NCBI RefSeq assembly: GCF_019097595.1
Contig: NC_080710.1
Location: 25,334,280 to 25,398,279, forward strand
Reading direction: 5' to 3'
DNA from: Hemibagrus wyckioides
Taxonomy: Eukaryota; Chordata; Actinopteri; Siluriformes; Bagridae
DNA: 64,000 bases
The translations under genes were made by a program, and so were the position numbers. Shown here piece after piece: positions 37,291 to 47,197 of this stretch. Every line of letters starts with the position of its first letter. Position 1 is the stretch's first letter. Under the pieces are notes generated by a model. It was given only the letters and a program-made list of their open reading frames with translations. It did not search any database and was not told the DNA's origin.

Positions 37291-37659
37291 ACTCTTCTGC
37301 CTCCTAAAACACTGAAGAAGACTGGAATCTTCCCTAACATCATGAACAATCTAAATAGAAAGTCCATCCATTTAACCAGCAGCTACAGGATTCGTCTTTG
37401 TCTCTTCATTGATGAGAGAGGCTTTACAATCTCTCATAATTACTGCCATCAGCCTTGGAACAGGTATGAAGGATCTTTACGAGCCTACATTTAAATAGTG
37501 CAAATAGTACAAACTCATTCAGATCAAAATGTCAGGTCATTATGCCACGGCCATGCACCTTTTCCTTTTAATTTACACATGGAGAAATAAAAGTAGTCTT
37601 AGAAGAATAGTAGTACTGGGTGGAAGGGTTAGAGTATCCTTTGTTGTTTCTCCCATACT

Positions 37660-38230
37660 GCCTCAACCTAGAATATGTGAAATCAACAAACAGACTGAAT
37701 TCCTTACAAGCTTGATGGACACACATTTTCAGACAATTCAAGGTTATCCTAACATACAGAAGTAAACAAACACAAAGGTAGATGCCTTCTCTGGAATTTA
37801 TGAAGGAAGCCTTGAACTTGAACAGACCATCCTTCCACCTATTTACATTCTAGCCATTATTTCATCCTCATCCTACTGGAAATCATAGAGGAACTCATTC
37901 GGGCACAAATATAGAAAAGCCCAGAGCTTGGTAATGTCCTCTGGTCAAAACCATTGTCCATAAGGTAAAAATGAATCTGAAGAGTTTATCCTTCATTAAG
38001 GACAGTTTTCTTTAGGTTTTGAGAGCCCAAATGTGGTTGCCCTCTTTTAACAAGACAATCACATATTTTGTCAAAGGCTGTCTAGTCTGTGCACAAACTA
38101 GTCTTCACTACCATCATTCCACAGGACTCTACCTCTACATTCACTACCATAATCATCATCAACCATTCCTAAAGACCACTGTCTGGTACCTCTTCCTAAA
38201 CTTCCAACTATCCAATGAACATAAGGTATA
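37660..38230 (+). pseudogene. Ty3/gypsy pol remnant (RNase H end to integrase)
   Basis: Broken frames keep two landmarks. Around 37750-37830, 'NTKVDAFSGIYE' then 'EQTILPP' matches the RNase H-integrase junction ('N-KADALSR...ILPP') of vertebrate Ty3/gypsy elements. Around 38019-38130, 'RAQMWLPSFNKTITYFVKGC' then 'LVCAQT' matches the integrase zinc-binding region ('WWP-...FV--C--CA'), with the two cysteines still present. In-frame stops separate them. I see no LTR or primer-binding site nearby, so both flanks are lost. It lies directly after the Tc1 remnant at 36437. Confidence 0.65.
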
Positions 38231-41200
38231 ATATTCCAGGGTTTTTAGGGATTATAGAATGAACAATTAGATTGATTACTAATTCATCCCACTATCTTGT
38301 ACTATCACTTGGTAATGTTCAATACTGAAACCAAAAAATATGAAGGACATATTTTGCCCAACAATACACAAAACTGTCAAGAAAGTGGAGAGTCTGGAAT
38401 GGTATTACAAATACCGCTCTTGTGTTAATACATGTAACCCTTTCAGGGGTTCATGAAAATGGTGCCAAATGTGGAATAATAATAAAAAATAATGGTGTTT
38501 TTAAGGACATTGCTGTCCTAACACTGAACCTCAATTTTCCATCTTCCTTTCACTTTTTCCAAATGACCCACCAGGCTTGCTGGAAGATGGTTTTCAATTC
38601 TCCATTCACTTCTTTCCACTCAGGCTTGCTGGGATACCTTTATCATTATAATTTTCATTTGCAGAGGAAACACTTAAGAGAATATCTCATAGATAGAAAA
38701 AAGGGAGGCTGGTCCAGTGGCTCAAGGTATAAAAACATGGATTCTTTTGGGATACAGCTTACATGCATGTAGCATTAAGTGAACAGTAAGATGGTCTCAG
38801 ATGCCAAATTCCTAGCTCTACCACGGTTATACCTGCTATCAATCGTATCTATGTAGCTATATATAGACCATGTACATATATTTTTCTCCATGTCAAAAAA
38901 ATTCTTTCCCACTCACTTAATTTCTAACTTTTCTGTTATTTGGCACCATATTTTGGTCTTTCGGGTGCTATTAACCTGTTAAATAATAAATACTTTTATA
39001 TGTATAAAGATAGATTTCATGCCTTTGGCTCATTTCACCTGTGTGAGCTTTACCTTTCATGGAATTTTGTTGGCATCACCAAATGCAAATCAGCTCTTTT
39101 GTGCATGCGTCTGGTAAATTATGGGTAATTGGCATTTAACAGTATACACGATAAATGCTGTTTCTGAAACCTTTGTAAACATTTACAAATATTTAAACAA
39201 ATCTTTATTAACAGGTTGATAAATGAGGGCCATTTTGCGGCCAGCTATAATTTTCTGAATGCCTTTATGATCATACTTAAATTCATACGTAAATTGCATA
39301 GTCTGCACAGGTGTCAACTGGCCCTTCTAATAATTTACTCTCACTCCTAGAGCTCCCACATTTTCCACATCAGGATCTTTGTCTTGCTCATCACTATCCA
39401 CATAGCAACCATCCATGTACTTACACGAGTATGCGCAAACCTTTGCTTTGCATGGGTTCACTTTTACTATTTTATATCTAAAATGGGATGAATTCTACCA
39501 CCTTTTTGGGAATTTTTGGGAACGGTCAGGTTGAACATTCAAATCAAGTAATGATTATCTTGTGGTTTCTATTGCCTGGTTCTTAGTAATGACTCTTGCC
39601 ATTTACCTGTGTGGTCAGTATAGCTACTGGGTTCATCCTCATACCTCTGAAGTCAGTATTGAAACTGTAAATGATGCTATGTGGACAGCCTGTTCATTAA
39701 CCACTGATCTGTTGTTAACAAGCTCTACTGCTTCAGTTTCAGAGAGACAAACTGACACCAGGATCCATTGGTAGTTTCACTAAAAGCATGCTCTAGAGGT
39801 TTGATTGTGCTTTGTCATGACAGGAGACTACTTTTGTGTTTTGGGCTGCCACAGCAAAGCTGATGCAGTTTGTGCTATAACCCTGCAGTCTTTGAAAACT
39901 GGAAATAATGTGATAGCTCATATGAGAAGCTAGAGGCAATCTGTTGCTTCATCTGTTTGTATGCCTTGAGAAAAATGAGGTAATAATTTAATCTTTCCTG
40001 GTTGTGTATGCCTATGACAAGTCCAGGTACAGGTGTACAGCTGGGATAGCCCATTTTTACCAGGCTCCAATAATGGCATTTTGGCCAGTCAAACCAAAAT
40101 TTTAAAATCAGTGGTTTGTTGCTTGCTGATGCTAGAACTTACTATACATAAGTGCTGTCTGCAAGATTTCTGTGTCCACTGTAACTCCTTCTGAAATCAT
40201 TATCTCTTTAAGGGCTCGAGTTTATAACTACTAAAGATTTTAACATTTCTTAATAACAGTGTTCTGCATCTGCAATGCCCATACTGTTAAATGATATTTT
40301 AAATAAAACTTTGTAAAGTATTATGTTTTATATATACTTTTGACTGTGTATAGGTCACAACTAATGCAAATGATGATGACCACAACTGGAGAAGTTGGAT
40401 AATTAACCTTAGGATACAAAATTGAGTTTAGGATCTTTCAATCCTTTTGTCTGGAACAATGCAATGAAATAGCAGGCAAGGGCGAAAACAGAGACAGGGA
40501 GAGATAATTAACTAGATAATTAACTTTTCATTTTTCTTATATAATGAGTAACTTTGAGTAACAAACATTTATGGCTTCATTTATGACAAATGCAGATCCA
40601 AGTTTGCAAAATCTATACCATTTTATTGCACATTTGTTTATGGTAGATTTCTGCCAAATATTAAGCTTTGAGTTGAGCCAATACTTAAAAGCAATGCAAT
40701 GTGAATCCTCTCTAGGCTATTTTGGAGTAAGCAACAAATGGTGTTGCTTTAAGCAAAAAGATATTATCCTGCTTTGCAATTGCAGTCGTAATACTCAGCA
40801 TATTTGGATCCAATTTACCACCCTTTCGGCTGGTTCATACAGAGTGAGCAACATGAAGGTACAATAAAAGCAGGGTAAAAGAACTAATAAAACAATAGTA
40901 AAAAAAAAAAAAAAAAAGTATGGTAAAAAAAAATACTTGGCAGTATTTTAGATAAGAACATGAAAAGCTCCTATGTTTCTCATAAGTTCATTGCCAGCTT
41001 TTTTCCAAACATCACAAACAACAAAAACAAGCTCAAAGCCATCACTGTATTCATGTTTTACTGAGATTGTTGCTCCATTTTCCAGCTTCACTGAAGATGC
41101 CACTTAACCTCAATACTTCTCTGAGGATGTCTCTCCACCTTTGTGATATTCTTAAGACATTGCACCTCCCTGCTGCTGAAATTGCGCCACCCCTAACTTG

Positions 41201-42928
41201 CAGAGGATGACACTTCACTTTGGGCTTGGTGGAGACCATTGCTTTCCCCTCTGGCATTGTGGACGATGTCACCTAACTGTCTGACCCTATACAAGATGTT
41301 GTTCCACCCTCACTCTTCACAGAGGGTACTAATGTGCTACCTCACTCTGTTGTGGACACCCCTCTGCCTCTGTGTTCTGCTGATGATTCCACCTATGTGC
41401 TCTGCTGAGGATGTCACTCTTCCTGGCCAATGCCTGCATCAAGGCCCATGGAATGCTGTGTCCATCACATCCCTCAGATGTTAAGGGTATTCAACCCTCT
41501 TGGAGAAGGTATAGTATGCATTCTGGATGGTCCCTCCTACTGACTCAATAGTGCTACTGGAGGAATTCAGTTCTCAATCTTGGCTGGTGACAAGGACCTG
41601 CAGTTGTGTTTCAGTTTTAGTGGAATCATATCACTTGGCCTTCCTGGAAGTCTGCAATGGATCTGTTGAAGATACTCTGATAGTCTGATAGTTCTCTACT
41701 CTTGCACAGCTTTGATTTTGGTCATAGAAGTAAATTAAAGTCTATGTGTGTTTGTGAATTTGATCTATAATCATATGATTATGGTGGGAGTTATTACTAA
41801 GAGCGTACTGGGTATCAAAGTCGATGCTTTGGGTGATCTCTCTTTAAGTGCAGTATCTGCATTCTGGGTGGATATTGGACTTTATCAAGGGCGTGTCTTC
41901 TGTCTGAAGGTTGTGAAAACCATACACTATCAAAGTGCAAGCATTAATAGCTTTCAAGGCACAATGGGTAGTACTCTTTCCATTTACTGCTTTGAGTTAA
42001 ATGTCACTGCTTGAGTCTGGGAATGACTTTTTGACCTCCCTTGGAGAGCCATCTTCTAATGACAACTTTGCAGGTTGAGAAAACTAAACCACTATGAGCT
42101 GGTGGTGTGGACCTGCGAATTGTTAATGTGGGGCAGATATAATCTTAGGCATTGGAATAATTGCAGTATGATGCCTTTTGATTTTATATGAATGGTGACA
42201 CAGGTCACGTGTGTACTGGAGAGCTTCTGACCATTAACATAGTTGCTGCTTCACAACTCCACCACTTAACTTTCTCTCTTAACATCTGTCTTATCTATCT
42301 TAACATCTGCCTATGGAAAACCCTCTTAAAACACACTACCTGTATTTGTTTAGCTAGAAACCATATCTAGTTCCATATTGCAGTCATGGCCAAGAGAATC
42401 CATAGTAGTCTATGGATATTAGTAGTCTAAGGCTCTTCTGCCTGACAACTACTCTATCTCTGGTTGAACTCTCTCAGTACCACTGCAATGGCTTCTACCC
42501 AGTATCAGCTGAATACCATACCATAATTGCTAAGGTCAGCCATTCCTTGTCTGACACTGTTCTGTACCCAACAAGCCAGGAATTGCCCAAAGGAATACAG
42601 CTTATTGCTAAGGTTCCTTTTATACAGATATCCTGATAAGGAGTGGCAGTTTAACTACAGTAAAACCTGATTCAATAGGCATCACACAGGGTATATACAC
42701 TCCTGGACACCTGTTTAGGGGTTCTTCAGTTATCCCCCTGGGGTAACCGATAAAGGTTTTATATAGAACCACACTGCAGTGTTTACCTATGAAAAATGGT
42801 TTAAATTAAACCCGTTCGAATGTGAAAGTTTGTAAAATTGAGTTAATGCTATAAATATTTTATATATGTGCCAAGGGATATGTCAAGTGTTATGCCAAAA
42901 TATTTAAATAAAGAGTTAGACTTTTAAT
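38231..42928. other. Unassigned intergenic stretch, probably old repeats
   Basis: No supported host gene. Near 39205-39240 the + strand reads 'GTTGATAAATGAGGGCC', the inverse of a common fish repeat start also seen at 17568. Bases 41085-41425 repeat a GA(T/G)GATGTCAC-like phrase at irregular spacing and are pyrimidine-richer. A short 'GGGTTCTTCAGTTATCCCCC' unit near 42718 is a known-looking short fish repeat. Poly-A lies at about 40901-40918. Confidence 0.4.
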
Positions 42929-42929
42929 G

Positions 42930-43150
42930 TTGTTGTTCTTTCAGCTGCTCCCTGTTCGGGGTCATCACAGCGGATCATCTGGTCCGCATATTTGATTTAG
43001 CATGGGTTTTATGCCGGATGCCCTTCCTGACACAACCATCCCCTTTTATCTAGGCTTGGGACAGGCACTGAGAGTTAACCCCTCAGTGGCTGGGGTTGTT
43101 CCCTGCGCAGGAATTGAATCCAGGCCACAGCAATATCTGCCAGGGGACAT
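42930..43150 (+). repeat. Dispersed teleost repeat, family R1, good copy
   Basis: It reads 'TCAGCTGCTCCCTGTTCGGG', 'GTCATCACAGCGGATCATCT', 'GCCGGATGCCCTTCCTGACA', 'CTTGGGACAGGCACTGAGAG' and ends 'GGAATTGAATCCAGGCCACA'. This is a widespread fish repeat, and the diverged relative at 9612 confirms it within this window. Confidence 0.75.
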
Positions 43151-43898
43151 TTAATCAATTAGTTAAAACCACAGAATTTCTCAGATAGACTCTTATAATT
43201 TCAACATCTCTAAATGAGCAATTTTAGATGTGCCATTGTATAGATGTGTTTGATACAGCAAATATGTTTACTTGCCCCTATTGTGTCTGGGATGCTGTCA
43301 GGAATGGATTGTAACAATGGATGCCAGCACAGGATAGTGTAAATTATAGCTAAGCATAGAGGAAGAGGAAAAATTCTCAGTGAAACAAAGAGGCAGTGCA
43401 ATATTAGCAATACTGTAAGTGTTACCGTGATTCTCTTTGGCTCAGAGGTTGGCTCAGAGGGGAGAGCAACAAGACAGCACAATATCGTGAGGTTAAAAGG
43501 ATGAGAGATGGTCCTAGCCTGGTCAAGAACGGGACAGGGCTTGCATTGCATCCATTCGCTCTTTCCCTGTTGCTCCCGCATCAGGTGCTAAAATTTCAAA
43601 AATCGTGCTGCATTCATTGTTTGGTCATTCTTTCTGTCAGGAATGGTTTACAGAGACAGATGCAAGTTCAAGACACAATACATATCAAAGTGACAATGAC
43701 TAAAGACCAACAAGGAGTGCTATAATATGCATGACTTAAATAACAGTAATAATCAGAGAATTTTATAATCCCTCTTTCTTTTTCCTTTTTTACATCATTG
43801 ACAAACTGTTAATAACTCTTTAAGATTTGTGCAAATCTATTGATTTAAATCAAATTTTGCTTTTCCTTTGCTATGAAATAAGCAATTGACTGCTGCAG

Positions 43899-43900
<2 letters not shown>
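43151..43900. other. Intergenic, nothing recognised
   Basis: Overlapping open frames of 74 and 123 codons near 43210-43725 have no domain or splice support. Confidence 0.45.

Positions 43901-43955
<55 letters not shown>
43901..43955. repeat. (TTA)n microsatellite
   Basis: About 18 units. It makes a spurious poly-Tyr frame. Confidence 0.95.
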
Positions 43956-44569
43956 TAAAAATAGCACAATTCAGCAGCCCTGTCATTAAATGTCCTGTAC
44001 ACTTCCCACTTGAACATCTACTTGAACATGAGCATGCAAGGTGTTCCCTGCCCCAATGGGCCTCTACTACTGCTTGCTGCAGATTCCATTTCTGTGGAAT
44101 TAAGTGAGGAAGTGAGCACACTGTCCAGTGATTACACAACATCTACAGCATTTGTTTATACAAAATCAGTGGAACATCCATTTTATGTGTCAAATAGAGA
44201 CATTTTAAATTGCTGGTCACAGAAACATGCATTCATTTGGAAATGATGAAGATTATCATTTGTGGAATTGCTTTTATGTATCCATGGCCCACCTGCCCCG
44301 GTGGACAAGCCCCTTCTGATGTGTACAGTTAGTGGCAAATAAAGACATTGAAAAATATTGCTTCTTTTAACGTGGACTATTCATTCACCAATTCCAGTGA
44401 CCCATGTCGGTCTCCTCATGTGGCATATCTGCACTTGCTTACACCCAAACACATCCCTGTACCCAACCAGTCTCTAATTCCCGAATGCGTCCAGTTTTTG
44501 TGTGTTTGTGTATAAACAGAAACCTACTAGGATGTGCATTTTCATGCTCACATTCATCTTGGAGAGTCA

Positions 44570-45190
44570 TTTAGCATGCAGTGAGGGGTCAGCTGTGACG
44601 TAATCACCCGGTTTTAAAACCCCCAGAAGCAAATGGCACCTCACATCAACTCCACTTGGTTGCTTTGAGGGCTTTTAGAGCCAAATCTGACGAGGGAAAA
44701 AAAAAAAAAAATCAATGTTGAGAAAACATATTTATATTTATTTTTGAGTGTTGCTGTTTTTCAGGTATGATTTTTCATCCCTAAACTAGCGCATACTTTA
44801 CATAAACGGATGCTCTTTAGTTTTAAACCGTGGTTAGTTTTAAGCCTATCGGTTTGCAGTCTGATGAGCAGTCAGTAGCTTGGCGCCGTTGGCGGGAGCC
44901 GCGCGCGCTGACGTTTCAGCAGCAGTAGCGGCCACGCGCGCCGAGAGGGAAGGCATCGCGCCTCTTCTCACATCCATCTGAGCGGCTCGCGCACACAGAG
45001 CCCAGCAGCACCAGCGCACAACTTCACCGGGAGTCGCATCTGAACCTGAAGTTAGAGCGATGCAACACAGTCGCCATTTAAAGTCCAACCACATCTCGTC
45101 GACTTCTTTTTAACAACCACAAAACGACATTTTCTTTCTTTTTTTTCCCTTTCTTCTTCGGAACATATTGTTTTTTTTTTCCCCCGGTTG
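44570..45190 (+). promoter_or_regulatory. vstm2a: vstm2a CpG-rich promoter and 5' leader
   Basis: Base composition shifts sharply here. Bases 44870-45010 are GC-rich and dense in CpG (GCGCGCGC-type stretches), which fits a vertebrate CpG-island promoter just upstream of exon 1. A CRE-like TGACGTAA lies at 44596-44603 and another TGACG at about 44909. I see no convincing TATA box at a fixed distance, and the transcription start cannot be set from sequence alone. The leader contains a short upstream reading frame (45060-45113) and a pyrimidine run (45130-45185) just before the coding start. Confidence 0.6.
45060..45113 (+). other. Upstream open reading frame in vstm2a leader
   Basis: ATG at 45060 opens 17 codons (beginning MQHSRHLKSN) and stops with TAA at 45111-45113, before and out of frame with the vstm2a start. 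If the transcript begins upstream of it, it could lower translation of the main frame. Its conservation is unknown. Confidence 0.4.
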
Positions 45191-45296
45191 ATGCGAGACC
45201 TTCTCCGTCATATGGAAACGATGTGGACCTTACACGACTCTGTTGGATTGGTTTTCTTTTCCTGTTTGTCGATCCAGATCGGATTTTCTCTTCAAG
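45191..45296 (+). CDS. vstm2a: vstm2a coding exon 1 (signal peptide)
   Basis: VSTM2A is an Ig-superfamily protein with one V-set domain, made with a signal peptide and found secreted in mammals, where it is linked to adipocyte commitment. This exon encodes 35 residues plus one base and ends CTTCAAG before a GTGAGC donor (phase 1). The in-frame Met codons are 1, 8 and 11. The hydrophobic segment GLVFFSCLSIQIGF is the signal-peptide core. Starting at Met 11 (ATG 45221, A at -3) gives about the same distance to the FFS segment as in mammalian VSTM2A, so Met 11 may be the true start; 45191 is the outermost ATG after the in-frame TAG at 45053. Joining to 46030 gives ...SLQ-G-RFTDLP, collinear with the family. 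Confidence 0.82.
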
Positions 45297-46029
45297 GTGA
45301 GCGATTAAAAAGAAAAAAAAAACGAGATAGATCATAATATCCGATCACACTTTAATCAAAATTATTTGTTTTGGGGTTTTTTTTTTGGTCGTATTGGATG
45401 ACGGTCTAATATCGATCACAGAATTAATCTCGATTGATGTGATTCGTAGGCAGAATGATGATTTTTTTAGGGCATGTTGCCTGTTATTAGTAACAACTGT
45501 TGATTTTGGAAAACTGAATAACGTGCCTTTTGGCCCCGCTAGTGACTATGCATGGGGCTCGCGCTACCAAAGCTCGTGATGCTCTTTCTTGGCGTTAAGC
45601 GCGAGGGAATAAACTTTGAAGGGGCGTCACGCGCGAGCTGCATCTCAAGTTGTCGGATGTGCAGACGCTAGGCTCGATTTTGGGGCTTCGGGGTCTCACA
45701 TACAGTCAAAAATAAATAAAAATCGTGAATGCAAAAGTCAGCGTCGACCATGTGGACGCATATTAATTTGTTTAGACCTCAAAGCTTTTATTTTTTTAAA
45801 GAAAGCATTTGGAAAAAAAATATATATTTCCCTTAAATTTGCCCATACTCGTGCGCAAACAGAACCAGTATTGATCTTGAACGTTACCAAGCAGTTTTTA
45901 TTGTGTGATGGATGATATACTTCGGCTGCATTTTAAGTAATCATAAAAAGAGTAGCAGCGCAACAGACTGTGCTTTTCTATTGCGCATGCATTTGCGATA
46001 GCTTATGTATGGGCGCATTTGCTTCGCAG
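45297..46029 (+). other. vstm2a: vstm2a intron 1
   Basis: A 733-base intron that starts GTGAGC and ends TTTGCTTCGCAG. The first part is T-rich and the rest is moderately CpG-rich, as expected next to a CpG-island promoter. Open frames inside it (for example 45616-45915) have no coding support. Confidence 0.8.
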
Positions 46030-46214
46030 GCAGATTCACCGATCTGCCATCAAACATCACTGCCAGGGAGGGCCAGAACATTGAGATGGCGTGCGCTTTC
46101 CAGAGCGGCACCTCCTCCGTTTACTTGGAGATCCAGTGGTGGTTCATCCGCGCTCCTGAGGAGCCGAGAACGAGCGAGGAGGAGGAGGAGGAGTCGGAGG
46201 AGGAGGAGACCGAG
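46030..46214 (+). CDS. vstm2a: vstm2a exon 2 (first half of V-set Ig domain)
   Basis: The exon adds residues 36-97 and ends at GAG before a GTAATC donor, phase 0. The stretch [19 protein letters not shown], then [19 protein letters not shown], matches VSTM2A closely and VSTM2B less well: B has 'CAFRASG-TSYSLEIQWWY'. Visible Ig features are Cys57 (strand B), the core Trp pair 72-73 (strand C) and an N-glycosylation site N44-I-T. The second Ig cysteine is not here and must lie in exon 3. The last 13 residues are Glu6-Ser-Glu4-Thr-Glu, coded mostly by GAG. In mammals this loop is acidic and Gly-rich but not a Glu run, so it may be a fish-specific codon-repeat expansion. Confidence 0.92.
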
Positions 46215-46275
46215 GTAATCACGCGTTATGGCGCTACAAGATGGGGAAAAATCTGGGAAACTGTGAATGATGGTG

Positions 46276-46328
<53 letters not shown>
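46276..46328. repeat. (AT)n microsatellite beside the exon 2 donor
   Basis: About 25 AT units starting 61 bases after the exon 2 splice donor. Confidence 0.95.
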
Positions 46329-46333
<5 letters not shown>

Positions 46334-46487
46334 TACTCTATTACTTTATACTTTATTTCATTTACAACAGATTTTTTTTCCTTTTCTGCAAGTAGAAAAC
46401 AGATGCTATACAAATAAATAATGATCAATGTGTTCTTACTGTTTGGACTAAATAAGAAGGATGGGAGGACATGAATATTATATTTGA

Positions 46488-46498
46488 GACAGACAGAC

Positions 46499-46567
<69 letters not shown>
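46488..46567. repeat. (GACA)n-(GATA)n microsatellite
   Basis: Three GACA units pass into about 17 GATA units. GATA/GACA arrays are widespread in fish genomes. Confidence 0.95.
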
Positions 46568-47161
46568 TACACGTCCATGTATATACTCATTTTCCTTGTG
46601 TTACAGGCAGAATTTATCATTCACCTACTATACTAGGAAAAGCTCAATCCATGAACATTATATAAATAATTAACTAAAACATTAAAAGCTTAACACAAAC
46701 AGTATGTCAACACCAGTGGCTTTAGTAAGTATGCATTTGCGTTGTCTAACCAAACTGATCGTGAAGGGCTACTTTCTCCTGTAAAAACACATTTCACTTT
46801 CTAAAGCAATCTGCTCTTGATGTTAAAATGAAGTGATTTAATGGCATTCACATTCATGTATATAAATGGCATATAAATAAATATGGACAAATTGATCGAT
46901 CTTCACATATAGAGATAATTAATGTTCATCTACTGACTTGACTTGACTTGAGCTGGAAAAGCCTCGCTTTGTAAAGTTAGAACATCCATATCTATTGTGC
47001 AGAAATGCTCTGAAATGCAAAACCATCCATTGTCTCGCAACTGCAGAAACAGTTCTCAAGTCTTTATTCTGATCCTGCTTGACAGAGCTCAGAAACCTGC
47101 TGCATTCTGTGGTGTTTTATCTATGTTTGTATGGTTTGTTCAATTGTTTACTTTATATTCT

Positions 47162-47197
47162 GCACACACACATACACACACACACACACACACATAC
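47162..47197. repeat. (CA)n microsatellite
   Basis: About 18 units with two CATA interruptions. Confidence 0.9.

Noticed and set aside
44905..44940. REST/NRSE-like site (TTCAGCAGCAGTAGCGGCC)
   Set aside because: Only the left half fits the consensus; the right half does not.
44846..45335. Minus-strand frames of 82 and 85 codons over the CpG-rich region
   Set aside because: They are shadows of the promoter, leader and exon 1 of vstm2a, and GC-rich sequence lacks stops.
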